Shown here piece after piece: positions 47,660 through 59,300 of a DNA stretch of 64,000 nucleotides (the first letter of the stretch is position 1; each line of letters begins with the position of its first letter). The stretch spans positions 41,192,603 through 41,256,602 of the forward strand of contig NC_064435.1 in assembly GCF_023343835.1 (NCBI RefSeq), written 5' to 3'. The stretch comes from Lagopus muta (lineage: Eukaryota > Chordata > Aves > Galliformes > Phasianidae). The notes beneath the pieces are model-generated. The model ran no database searches. It was not told the DNA's origin and saw only the letters and a program-made list of their open reading frames with translations. Made by a program: the position numbers and the translations under genes.

Positions 47660-47899
47660 CGCTCTGCGGTGCCCGAGGGAAGCGGCGTGCAGGTGCCAAG
47701 GGAGGAGCCGCGCGGACAGGGGCCGGCAGCACCTCACCCTTTCCCACCCCTCCGCGCACACACGCACACCCGAGAGGCAGGGACGAGCCCGGCCACCTCC
47801 CCCTCCTCCTCCTCCTCCTTCACGGCCTCGCACCCCACCCGCTCCCGCCTCCGGGTCCCCGGGGGTGCCGGGAACACCCCGCGCCCGTCACTGGGACGG

Positions 47900-47909
47900 G
47901 AGGCGGGGC
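47900..47909 (+). promoter_or_regulatory. CEBPD: GC box (Sp1-type), CEBPD promoter
   Basis: The text gaggcggggc fits the Sp1 consensus and sits 8 bases upstream of the TATA box. Confidence 0.6.
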
Positions 47910-47917
47910 CGCCGCCG

Positions 47918-47925
47918 TATAAGAA
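47918..47925 (+). promoter_or_regulatory. CEBPD: TATA box, CEBPD promoter
   Basis: TATAAGAA stands alone inside very GC-rich DNA, 234 bases before the start codon. It predicts transcription starting near 47948 and a 5' UTR of about 200 bases. No ATG is seen between that point and the CEBPD start. Confidence 0.8.
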
Positions 47926-48151
47926 GGCACCGAGCGGCCGCCTGCACTGCCAGGTCCCGAGACGCGCCCGCGGGGAGCAGCGCCCGGCGCAGCACAGCGC
48001 AGCACAGCACAGCAGTCCGGAGCCACTCCGCAGCCCGGTAGCGCTCCGCAGCCGCAGGCAGCAGCCCGGCCCCGCTCCCCTCCGCCCGTCGGAAGCTGTG
48101 GAGCCGCGAGCGGCGCGCAGCAGCGGGTGGTGCCCGCGGCCCCGAGCCCCC

Positions 48152-49153
48152 ATGAGCGCCGCCGCCCTCTACAGCCTGGACTCGCCGGCATGCTATAGGA
48201 GCTGGTGCCCCGAGCCCGCCAACTTCTACGACGCCAAGGTGGGCAGCGGCGGGCCGGGCCCCGCCTGCAAGCCGGGCGGCCGCGCCATGAGCGCCGAGGA
48301 GGCGGCGGGCGGCGGCGGCGGCGCGGACCTGGCCGAGCTGAGCGCGGCCGCGCCGGCCATGTACGAGGACGAGAGCGCCATCGACTTCAGCTCCTACATC
48401 GACTCCATGTCGGCCGTGCCCAACCTGGAGCTGTGCAACGACGAGCTGTTCGCCGACCTCTTCAACAGCAACCACAAGCCCGAGCGGGGCGGGGACTACG
48501 GCGAGTACCTGCCGCCCGCCGCCAGGGAGCCGGGCCCCGCCGGCAGCGCCCCGCCGGGCGCCGGGCCCCGCGCCGCCCCCGCCTCCTCCTCCTCCTCCCC
48601 GCCGCCCTCCTCCGCCTCCTCCGCCGCCTCCTCGCGCGGCGCCCTCAAGCAGGAGCCCGAGTGGAGCGACGCCGAGCTCTCGTCCTCGCTGCTGCCCTCG
48701 CAGATCGCCACCTGCGCGCAGACCATCATGAACCTGGGCGGGCAGCCCACGCCGCCCACCTCCCCCGAGCCGGCGGGCGGCTGCTCCCCGCCGGGCTGCC
48801 CCGCGCGCTCCCCCGGCCCCGCCGCCGCCGCCGCCGTCGCCTCCGCCGCCCGCCCGGCCCCGCCGCCCGGCGCCCGCGAGCGCGGCGCCAAGAAGTGCGT
48901 GGACAGGTTCAGCCCCGAGTACCGGCAGCGCCGCGAGCGCAACAACATCGCCGTGCGCAAGAGCCGCGACAAGGCCAAGCGGCGCAACCAGGAGATGCAG
49001 CAGAAGCTGCTGGAGCTCTCGGCCGAGAACGAGAAGCTGCACAAGAAGATCGAGCAGCTCACCCGGGACTTGAGCGGCCTGCGGCACTTCTTCAAGCAGC
49101 TGCCCGCCGCCTCCTTCCTGCAGCCCGGCTCGGCGGGCTCCGACTGCCGGTAG
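48152..49153 (+). CDS. CEBPD: CEBPD, CCAAT/enhancer-binding protein delta
   Basis: This intronless gene encodes a 333-residue bZIP transcription factor of the C/EBP family, which acts in the nucleus as homo- or heterodimers in acute-phase, adipogenic and inflammatory gene control. The start MSAAALYSLDSP matches the family N-terminus. Visible parts are the activation motif MYEDESAIDFSSYIDSM (from residue 70), ELFADLFNSNHK (about 97), the regulatory LKQEP motif with a sumoylation-type lysine (166), the phospho-site motif TPPTSPEP (200), the basic region RQRRERNNIAVRKSRDKAKR (about 258-277) and a leucine zipper ending near FFKQLP. The C-terminus SDCR resembles the mammalian end. It is about 60 residues longer than the human protein because of Gly/Ala/Pro/Ser-rich insertions. 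A TATA box lies upstream and SPIDR converges from the other side. The frame stays open upstream to 47441, but that region precedes the predicted transcript. Confidence 0.96.
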   Translation: MSAAALYSLDSPACYRSWCPEPANFYDAKVGSGGPGPACKPGGRAMSAEEAAGGGGGADLAELSAAAPAMYEDESAIDFSSYIDSMSAVPNLELCNDELFADLFNSNHKPERGGDYGEYLPPAAREPGPAGSAPPGAGPRAAPASSSSSPPPSSASSAASSRGALKQEPEWSDAELSSSLLPSQIATCAQTIMNLGGQPTPPTSPEPAGGCSPPGCPARSPGPAAAAAVASAARPAPPPGARERGAKKCVDRFSPEYRQRRERNNIAVRKSRDKAKRRNQEMQQKLLELSAENEKLHKKIEQLTRDLSGLRHFFKQLPAASFLQPGSAGSDCR

Positions 49154-49520
49154 CGGCGCGGCGAGGCCGGCCCGCGGGGCGGGCGTCTCTTACCTCAGGG
49201 CCGCGCGGAGCGGAGCGGAGCGGAGGTGCCGGGCCGGGCCCACCCGGCGGTGCGTGGCGCTCCGGGCGCGGGGCCGCGGCGTTCGCCGCGAAGAAGCGAA
49301 AGGAACCGAAGCTACGCGTCTTTTCGTTCGCTCCCTTAAGTTATTTTTGTAACGGTAGTCCCTGTCTTTTCTACGTGTTACTCGAACCGATGCAGCTATG
49401 GTACATCTGTTAACGATCCGAACACCCGTGTGCGCTAGGCGGTAGGACGGCGAGGACCGAGCATGACCTTTTATATCGATTTTTACAGCATTTCTTAAGA
49501 ATAAAACCGAACGAGTATTT
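49154..49520 (+). other. CEBPD: CEBPD 3' UTR
   Basis: A short 3' UTR, first GC-rich and then AT-rich (aagttatttttgtaac, ttatatcgatttttacag), as expected for the unstable transcript of an inducible factor. It ends just after the AATAAA at 49500. Confidence 0.8.
49500..49505 (+). terminator. CEBPD: Polyadenylation signal AATAAA, CEBPD
   Basis: The canonical hexamer lies about 350 bases after the stop codon. It is followed by a T/G-rich segment (ctcgtctgtgccgt). Confidence 0.85.
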
Positions 49521-49911
49521 TAAAGACGCTCCGCTCTCGTCTGTGCCGTACGGCTGCGGGCGGGCGCGGCGCTCGGGGCGAGGGAGCGGGGCGGGGCCGC
49601 GGGCCGGGGCTGTGCCGGCGGCAGAGCTGCGCTGCGCTGCGGGCGGGGCCGCCCTCCGGCCCGGGCCAGGTGAGGGAACGGGCGCGGGGCGAGCGGCGCG
49701 ACGCCGCTGTGGCGGGTGCGCACGGAGCCGCTCTCCGCCCGAGGGACTCCTGCCCTTCGCTCTCGCCGTTTACGAAACCCACCCTCAGCCCGAGCTCTTA
49801 CGCCGACCCCCATATCGGCTCCCCCGGGCGAGCTAGAGTTAGCAGGCCGCAGGGACGCGCGGCATCCCCCGAACACGCGGACTCGGAATGCGGGACACCT
49901 CAACACAAGCG

Positions 49912-50236
49912 CTGGTCAAGTCTTAGTGCCATTTATTACCCGGCGGTAACCGACACCGCCGCTCGGAACCAGCCGCTTCCGTGGGTCCCGCCGGCAGAGC
50001 TGCCCCGCGGCATTCATTGCAGAAGCGGCAGTAACGTGTTTGCCGTTGACATAACAGAATACAAAACGTCCCAACCGTTCGGAACTCCAGAACAAGGCGT
50101 TCGACGTGCCATAACAACAAACGGCTCAGCACAAGAGCCGGGGCGGCCGAGCAGAGCTCTGTGCGCTCCGTACACCCCCCCGTTTGACGGCCTCCCTTCT
50201 CGACTCCCCCCCCGCCCTGCATTACCGCGCTCCCGT
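49912..50236 (-). other. SPIDR: SPIDR 3' UTR
   Basis: This is noncoding DNA between the SPIDR stop codon and its predicted cleavage site, GC-rich next to the stop. The exact 3' end is inferred from the polyadenylation signal. Confidence 0.65.
49932..49937 (-). terminator. SPIDR: Polyadenylation signal AATAAA (minus strand), SPIDR
   Basis: Plus-strand TTTATT reads AATAAA for the convergent SPIDR transcript, 300 bases after its stop codon. A GT-rich stretch (cttgtgttgaggtg on the minus strand) lies downstream. The SPIDR and CEBPD 3' ends would be about 400 bases apart. Confidence 0.75.
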
Positions 50237-50377
50237 TCAGCCGCTCGCCCCGCCGGGTCCCGCGGGCAGCAGCGCCACCTCCTCCAGCCGCGAGCAGCCG
50301 GGCCGCCCGCCGGCGCCGAGCAGGAGGCAGGGCAGCGGGCCCAGCTCCTTGCCCAGCACGCTGCTCGCCTCGTAGCT
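50237..50377 (-). CDS. SPIDR: SPIDR last coding exon
   Basis: Minus strand: acceptor tctccccgcag. The exon encodes SYEASSVLGKELGPLPCLLL, SRLEEVALLPAG and PGGASG, then the stop. The order SYE - SVLGKE - LEE.. LL matches the SPIDR C-terminus. Its codons are far more GC-rich than those of the other SPIDR exons because it lies in the CEBPD island. Confidence 0.88.
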   Translation of the reverse strand, partial: SYEASSVLGKELGPLPCLLLGAGGRPGCSRLEEVALLPAGPGGASG

Positions 50378-53300
50378 CTGCGGGGAGAGAAGCGCGGAGA
50401 GTGAGATCGTCCCGGATGCGCGGCTCTCAGACACAGGGCGTAAGGGAAAGTGCTCAGAACGGATGGAAGGAGCGAGCGCTTTGGGTTTCTGCTAATTAAT
50501 TACATCTCATTGTCGTGTAAAGTGCTGCCTCCCCGCCGGGCTTTTAAAAATGAATCGTTTAAAGTAATGGGGGAGGGGGAGGGAAGTAAGTTTGACCTAT
50601 TTTGCTGAACCCACCTCTTTCGCTAAACCCACCGGTGCTTCCTTTACGCAGCCTTCCTGCACCGGCGGGACCTCACACGCTGCGTACCGATGACCTCCTC
50701 AGCATCAGAACAACCCTTGCCGTACGCGATAACCACATCCAGCACCCGTTCCAGGTACCGTTCGGCCCCGCAGCCCGACTCGCCGTGCGGCGGCACAGGT
50801 GGCCGTGCCGGTCCCACTCGGGGTTGCCATGGGGCAGAAGTGGCTGAGCCCAGCCCCATTGCCCAGGGAAGGGACTGCAAAACATCACCCCCGTGTACCT
50901 CAGCAGCGCTGGCAGCACAAATAATAATTTAAAAAACTACCAGCAGCCACTCGAAGTGGTGCTTCTTGTGGTTGATGTACAGAGAAGTGCTGCTTTTTAA
51001 AATGCAGCCAGTTTTGAGGTGGAAATGCTAACGGGAAAAAAAAAAAAAAAAAAAAAAGCATCCCTTCACTTCAGATAGATAGGAAAAAAAAAAACAAAAC
51101 AAAACCCAAATCCACAAAAAAAGCAAAGCTGTGTTTCAAGGCCAGGCTGGATGTGGCTCTGGGCTGCCTGGTCTGGTGGCTGGCGACCCTGCACATAGCA
51201 GGGGGGTTGAAACTGGGTGATCATTGTGGTCCTTTTCAACCCAGGCCATTCTATGATTCTAAATACCAGCATTATAACAACCGAAACATGAAGAAGAGGT
51301 TGTTTGAATCTAATATATAGAAAAAGTTACATTCTGTCAGCCTGTAATAAAACCAGACACATCCTGAAAAATTTTGAAGGACTTTGCAGCTATTTAAAGA
51401 GCTAACGTTTGGAAATGTATTCTTAATGAAACATACACCCTGTGGTATAAGAAAAGTAATACACAATTTCAGAGAATCCTCACACTTAAAGGATTGTCCA
51501 AGAATCACATTAAAACCATGGGGCACATAATTGCAGATTACCAGAATGCTGTATAAATGTGGGGAAGCAAAGTGAACCCCATAGGTACCACCTAAGTGCA
51601 GACACTTACCGAGGATGATTAACCAAAAAGACAAGCTGACCCTTGCCCCCTTCCACGTGCAATGGGAAGAGGGGTCTCCAGCTCCTACCAGGACTTAATC
51701 ACTTTCTGAAGGTGCCGCTCCTTCTCTACTGATCAGCTGGCAGCCAATGGCAGCCACACACCTGCCCTCAGTGCCTCACTTACCTGCGATAAATCTGGGT
51801 CACTGTGCCAAATGTCAGGGTTCTTCTGATAGCCCAGAATAAGGAGTAACTACTTCATGGTTACATAAGCTGCACTTTAGCCCATGCATCCCGGCGGCTT
51901 ATGTGTATTTCATTTATATAGATCCCAATTACAAAGTATTACTTTGCATGCATTTTGCAATTTGCTGTAGCATTACTGCCCCTCAGTAATTTTGTGTTCG
52001 TGCCTTGGTTGTTTTTATAGGGTTCAGAAGCCAGGAAAGGTAGAATGCTCAGACTGTAGCTTCACTGTCCGTGGACTCTAAAGCCTGGCACTGCCCAGTG
52101 TAGCTATGAATATCTGGACACTGCTATTGCAAGTAGCTGTGCATCCACATCTAAGCTAAAGCTGTCTACACATCCTGCCTGCAGCACCCCTGAGATGCAA
52201 TAGCAGGGCATCAGCAGGTGCAAGGTGCAATTGCCAAAGGGGAGGTTTGTGCTAGGAGCACACTAACACACTTCAAACCACTCGGACCAGGCTGAACAGA
52301 AGAGGAAAAATATTTCTAACGAAACCTCCTACTGCTTTCAGTGCAGTTCTGAGAAGAGCTGCCTGAAAGGTGGTGGGACCTCTATCTTTGGATGTCTTCA
52401 AGACCCTGCCAGACGAAGTCATGATTGACCTGACCATGTGTTGGCAATAGCCCAGTGTGAGGGGCAGGTCAGACACCAACCACAGAATCATAAAATGGCC
52501 TGGGTTGAAAAGGACCATAAAGATCACCTAGTTTCAACCCCCCTGCCATGGGCAGGGTCGCCAACCTCTAGACCAGGATGCCCAGAGCCACATCCAGCCA
52601 ACCTCCAGCATCCCTTCCATTTCTATGATTCAAATATCTTCCCTTTTGACTCGCAGCATCTTCAGGACTCTGCCACTCTATGTAGTTTAACTCTCATCGA
52701 CAACCACTATACCTACCCCATCCACATTGGCAGCAGACATCAGGAGAGAAGAGATTGTTCTTTGTAGCAGCTGGAAAGAAGAAATGAACATGTTTTGATC
52801 ATGACAAAAACTACAGGTGTTGGAAAACATTCTGTTTACAGATAAAACAGTCACGTTAAACAAAGATACATTATTCCATTATAGCACAGTTTTATTTCTC
52901 CGGACAAAAAAGCAGGGGAGAGGTGACACAAAAGATGCTTAGAATAGGAATGTGAAAATACAAGTTCCTTGCAGGCTGTGGGGAGCTTCCCAAGAGCCCA
53001 ACCCAAGACAACCCTTCTGCTGGACCTGATGCTTTATTTTTTTGGGTACCTCAGGCTGAGCTCAATGACTGAGCTACTTGATCAAGATCTGGGACCTGGA
53101 TTCTCTGTGCAATGACACACAAGTCCAGCATTAGATTAAATTATGGGATACTCTTACATCTTTTCTTTTTTCTTCTAAAAGAGCTTTTATAAAACTGCCA
53201 TTTACAGTACTCATGTATCCACATATCTAGCCTCAATACACTCCATACACTGATGCTCATTTTTTGTCATACCTTTACTTTTACTGTACTTTGAGATTGG

Positions 53301-56300
53301 GATGGACAACTCAAGAAGACTTCCAGCTGCATTTTCAAAACGGGTGAAATGACAACTTCAGAGCACTGGCTGCAATACAGCAGTCCACTGAAGCGTGCAA
53401 ATAATGATGGAAAAACACAAAGAATGGAAAAGTTATCAATCATTAAATCAAAACACAAACAAACAAAGAACAGCTTACTTATTTCCTAACCACTTTGCTG
53501 ATAGGCTTCTAGTTGAAGAGCCCTGTTAAAAACTTCAGCTGATAACAGCAAATGGAGCTCTTCTGTTGGTGGACACAAGTAACATTAATGGAGGACCTAA
53601 ACTCTTCTAGCAAAAGTATCTTCTTTTCTTACGTTCATACAACATGTGGGGAGGCTGTGATCTACACTCGACTCACTTAATAAAATATTAATCCCATAAC
53701 CTTCTAAAAGTTATGGCCAAAAAAAAAAGAGAAAAATATAGAGTTGGCCTAAATGATTTGTTGATTTGGACCCTCACTGAGCAGACACTCAACATTTGCA
53801 GCACGCACGCACTTAAGCCATATGCACAAAATTAAGCACAGGCACAAGTACTCAATGGAATATGGTCTTAAATAAGTGTTGATGCCACATTGTTCTCCAA
53901 ACAAAGCAGAAGCGTCCTTGAGAATACAGAAAAAAGATCATGAAGTACACTACTATGAGTACATGGATACCTCCTTGATTTTTGCACGACAGTATCATGC
54001 AGGACAACTTTTGCTTTATTTTCATCTTTTCCCCCCGGAGGTTTTACACAGCAGAGCACATGCAATAAAACCTCTTGTATTTAGGAAAATGGTATATATT
54101 TCAAGGGGACTGTAATCACCTTACTTCTGCTTTTTTTAAGTTTTCCCAATACAGAGAAGCCCCTTTCCTTCTTTTTACACTCAGCACTCTCTTACCTCCT
54201 CAAGCTTTTATCCCACCAGGTATCTCAAGAGTAAGCTGGCTAAGTAACTGAAGGGGATACTCCCCAAGAAAATACCAGTGTGATGCAGGCTGAACCTTTC
54301 ACATGGTAACAGGTCACATTTGTGACAGCTCTACATCCAAAATTATTCAATTTCCTCTTTAGAAAGGCTGTACATTTCATTGGTCTGAAAGGCATCTCTT
54401 TCACATTTATGTAAATCACAGCAAAGATCACAGCTTGCTACAAAACCGTGGTGAATTACTGACATAGAGGGTAACAATATTGGGTAAAAAAATACTTTTC
54501 AAGGAGCTTAAAATCAGGCCTGTGATTTATGTGGCACGTTCATTAAAAGAAACACTACAATGCAGTAGGATTTGAAATCTTTATAAGCAAAAACTTAGCT
54601 TGGAAACTGTGGTAGCTACAAATTCAAACCATTCCATATCTACTTGTATCTTTCTTAATAAATTAATCTAACCTTGCTGGTTTTATCAGTTCATCAGCAA
54701 TAAAAATACTACGTCTCAGTTCTAGGAAGGAACAAAGTGCAGCCTGTGCCTGCAGGAATTATTTCATCACCTATTGCTGTTATGGCTACATCTGCAGAAC
54801 ACCTGGAATTCTACGGAGCACCTTGACTCTCACCTGTCCTGGGGATACAGTTCCAACTTTCCATTGCCACATCTGTCACATGTAGGCCAGGAGAAAGCAG
54901 TGCTCTCATTAACTCCAACAACAGTACCTGCAGAAAATGGTATTTTTATTTACAAGATAAGAAATGTAAGCTAGCAAACACAGACACTACTGGCTTCACA
55001 GCAACTTCGGCCATTTTCAAAAACAATGATGCAAGTTAAACTCCATTAATAATAGAGTTATTCTTCATCTAGGCTGATTTAAGACAGATCAGATCTGACC
55101 CAGAGATTGAAGTGTGTGCTTAAGAAGGGAATGCCAAAGATACTTTGGACTAATACAAAGGGCCTAGCGAGTTTTGGCAAGAAAAACATTCTGAGTTTTA
55201 TGAGAAGCAGTAAAGAGTTTATTATGCTTTATGGTAATGATATGCTGAAATAATTAGCACTGTTTATGGAGAAAATTCTTACAAGCATTTCGAACTAAAC
55301 ATGGTGGAACAGCGGAAAGACCAAAACTACAGTAAAATAAGCCCTCAGTCTAGTACAAAAGGTGCACAGACTAAAAATTCCAGCTCTTTTTGAAACAGAA
55401 TCTCACAGTTGTATAACAGATTCAATGAAATAAGCCCCTGGAGACCAGGGAGCATTTGCACCGTCTGTAAAACAGGTTGTTAATCTCCTGTGTTCCAGAC
55501 TCTCCTGAGACAAGGGCTGTCAGAAGGGACGAAAGGATACATAAACAGCAAACCCGCGTTTCCTTTGGGAATTCAGAGGACAGCAAGCCTGAAGATCAGG
55601 AAAGCAACTTCTCAAATGTAACATTTATGACCCGATTTCTGTATATATAACAAAATAACATGGATTACACTTTTTTTTTCTTATATTTAACTTCTTGGAC
55701 TGTAGCAGGAAAAAAATTGTGATGCACTGTGGGTTTCTGTCAGCATTTGCAAGATAGACAATTCCTGCCACAGCACGGGCTTGCTCCCTTGCTAATGGAA
55801 AAGAAAAAACTGATTATTTTGCTGAGTTTTTTTCCTTTTTGTAACAACCTTTTTTTTTTTTTTTAAATCCCCTTTTCTGACAGATCTGTTTCTCTCTACA
55901 CATTTCAGCTTGGGAGATTGGCTTTTTACATGGCAGAGAGTAACATGACAAGGCAGAACAGTTTCAAGCTAAAAGAGGGGAGATTCAGATTTGATGTCAG
56001 GAGCAAATTTTTCACTGAGAGGGCAGTGAGGCGCTGGCACAGCTGCCCAGAGAAGCTGCGGTGTCCCATCCCTGGAGGCACTCAAGGCCAGGTTGGATGG
56101 GGCCCTGGGCAGCTGAGCTGGTGGGGTGCAGCTCTGCCCATGGCAGGGGGAGGCTTTAGGGTCTTTTTCAACCCAAGCCACTGTATGAATTTTTCTGCCA
56201 GTTGTGTGCCATACTGCAACTACAGGATGCCAGTGACAAGCAACACAAATCCATTTGAGGAAGATGTATCAGGATCATTCTGACATTATGCCTACTGGAG

Positions 56301-59300
56301 AAGTTTATTTTGATGAAAACATGGAGTTCCCTCATGAGATCACCAGAGATCACTGAAGTGAGAAGAAATACAACTCTAAACAGCAGCATATCTAAGAATC
56401 CTGCAAGTCTTTTGCATCCTGCATGCAAAGTGACTTTTAAGCTGCTGATCATCTGTACATTTTTGTAAATCTTTTAGATTTTGCTTGTTTTTTTCAAACC
56501 TTTTAGACATTCTCCTAAGATCCTTCTTTTAAATGGAAACACACACAGCCAAAATTAGCTTTCCACTTCCACGCTACTCTTCTGGATTGTACCTGACAAC
56601 ACTGAGAAGAAACTGACAATAGCTCAATTAGGACAACACCTGGAAAAACAGATCTTGAGTGAGGGATGCAAGGGAGGGCTAAGGACTCAAAGTAACACTC
56701 TGGTTAAAATGCACCAAAAAAGGAAAAAAAAAAACCAAAAAGGTGTGTACACAATCAGTTGTCTGTTAGTTGGTTACCCTGATTAATAGATAGGAAAGAA
56801 AAAAGATGCAGTCCAAAAGCCCTAAGTAAGACAACTGACTCCATTTTGTTCAGACTGCAAATAGGGAAACTGAAAAAAAGAAACCTGAGTAAGGGCTTAA
56901 AGACAAAAATATCCAGTGTAAAAATTCAGTCACTGGATGTGAATCATACACTAGGCAAACATCATTAATCACGTAATAGTCCCACGCAGCATACGTGGTA
57001 TGAACTAACTAGAATTTGCTCATAAGCATGGTTAAGATTAAGAGCAGTTCTCTACAGTGTGGACTGCCAACATTTAAGTCACACTGACTGCTACTATATG
57101 GCAAAAAGAGGTTACAAATCACTTTGGCATGAATAGTGAAAACAAATCTATTAACCCTCAGCTCACAGGTGAGAACCACAGATTGATCCTGGAAAGAAGA
57201 ATAAACTGCCTTGTGGAAAGCAATCACAGGTTCTTACCAGGTACATGAGTGGGTGTGATCAGGCCTCCATGAAATTTGTGAGAAACTCAGTGGCTATGCT
57301 TGTCACCCATTCTTCTGATGGGGGAGAAAGGATTTGACCAAGTATAACTGGAAGACTTCATTTAGCAGAACACTGTTACAAACACATGAAGACAATCTGC
57401 ACCAAGGGCTGTTCCACTGATTAAAAGGAAGCTTTTCTAGTGAAGGGTGAGATACTCTGTCACCTCCCTGAAAGGCAGAGGTGCAGCAAGTAGGGCAAAA
57501 GAGCACGAAGGAGCAACACTTCAAGTAGGGGTAAAGAAAGCCTTTGCAGCTCCTTTCAACATTTGATGAGAGGACGCCTGCACACAGCACACGAAGGTGA
57601 CCAACAGTAAGGGAAGTAAAAGGAGGACACAGAGAAAAACAGTGAACACAGCAATCCTGCTGCTCACTGAAAGTCAGATTAACCATTTGGTGAGCTTTTT
57701 ATAGATGAGACAGAGGTGGTGAGTGACCAAGACAATTTTTCTCCATCAAATTCATGTTCCCACCAATAAAGTAGTGCTAATATTATTATTTTCACTTCTT
57801 TTCATTAGAAAGCTGTAAGCTGTAAGCATTAGCTACCAAATCCCAAAGCAGTGGATATGTTTTAAATACAATTAAATAATTTTAGTTAGTTACACAAAAA
57901 AGTGAAGGTTGCAATCTATATATAGCAGTAGCATAGGGTTAAGGATGATGCTTCATATTCTACATTGGTTCAAAGGTGTGGAAACATGCTGATAGTAGCT
58001 ACCCCAGGCAAATTTCATATCAAGCAAGACGAGATTGTAGGATTAATTTATCCTGATGTCATTCTACCATCTTTAATAAAGAACAGGGAAAGTGTTACAC
58101 CTCTAACATATGTAAAGTAAGCGTTTGTTTACACATGGATTACAAAGACGTCTTTGCCTTGCTTTACTGAAAAAAAAAGGACAGGCACTTTTGCTTTATA
58201 TACACTGTGAATGGGATGAAAGAAGACAGGTGCTTTGGGTAACCTAGTTATTAGTGTAACCTAGTTGCAGTGAGTAAGGGCAGAGGAGTAGGAACTCTTA
58301 GCATAACTACTGCAGAAGTGAAAATAAAAAGCATTTCCTACCCAGTGACAGAAATATCTTTCAAGTACCTCACGGTATCAGTGGAAGATGTACATAATGA
58401 CCAAAGCTTAGAGAGCCTGTAGTTGTGCTTGTTTTTCATTATATAGAGTTCAATGTTTGCCACTTCAAGATGGCTTATATATCAATCACGGAGGCATTGC
58501 TAACTTGTGGCTCTACCCTAGAGAAGGTAAGTTTAGTGGTTTAGCTTTGAGTGGTTTAAAACGGACTTTTCGGTGTATTGCTGTATAGCTGAGAGGATTA
58601 ATTTGTAATTACTATTTGCTCTTATTTCAAACATCATTTCAAACATTCAAGTGAATACTTGGAAGTGTAAATGTAAAACGGTGTCAAGAATTTTGTACAA
58701 GGGCTGCTGGAATTGTAAGAGTTAGATTAAAAAGGGAAAATGTCTTTAAAAGCCAAAAGTTACTTGGCTTTTAAGGACTTTTCCCTACAGGCATTCTGCA
58801 AATTGGGTGCTTAAGAAGTCTGAGTGGACAGTGTTAGAAGATACTGTGTATGAAATGTTTCTACACAGTTCAGAAATATTAGAAAATACACTGCAATAAA
58901 TGTTTCTGCACGGTTAGCAGTAGGACTACACTATCAGACAAGGCAATGATCCAAAGTGGCTGGTGAGCGAATCTCAGCTAAGTTAAGCTTGGTGACTGTG
59001 GTGAAATATTAAATTGCCCCACTGCAGCAAAGCTCCAGGAAAATTAGACAGTAACCCCTATCATTCAGAGTCTGGCTGACATATCTTCTCCATCTGCCTG
59101 AAAAATATTGTTATCCCTTACTGTTGCCAGTATCAACATGGTGATGTGAACAGAAGGTTTCTGAAAGAAGATGGTGAGGAATATGACCAAACAGACCTGC
59201 ACATCAAACATTTATTCTGGGGCATCAGTGAGTGGGAGCAGCAGGCAGGCAGAATTTGGCCAGCAAAAGACAAACAAAGCCCACAAAGAAGCACAAAAAC

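Larger units (their letters stand above)
47330..50420. other. CpG island spanning CEBPD and the SPIDR 3' end
   Basis: About 3 kb in which C+G and CpG rise sharply over both flanks. It covers the CEBPD promoter, the whole CEBPD gene, and the 3' UTR and last coding exon of SPIDR. The abrupt composition change explains the many long open frames on all strands here. Confidence 0.9.

Noticed and set aside
47441-48151. In-frame upstream extension of CEBPD
   Set aside because: The frame is open to 47441, but this DNA contains the TATA box and promoter. No ATG lies between the predicted transcript start and 48152.
47888-49087. 399-codon open frame on the minus strand across CEBPD
   Set aside because: It is an antisense shadow of the CEBPD coding region in very GC-rich DNA where stops are rare. 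The translation is Gly/Arg/Ala repeats with no domain.
48205-49413. 402-codon plus-strand open frame in another frame over CEBPD
   Set aside because: It is an Arg/Ala/Gly-rich shift of the CEBPD sequence, running past its stop only because of base composition.
57303-57686. 127-codon minus-strand open frame in the SPIDR intron
   Set aside because: It has no fitting splice signals in phase with the SPIDR exons and no family resemblance; a chance frame is likely.
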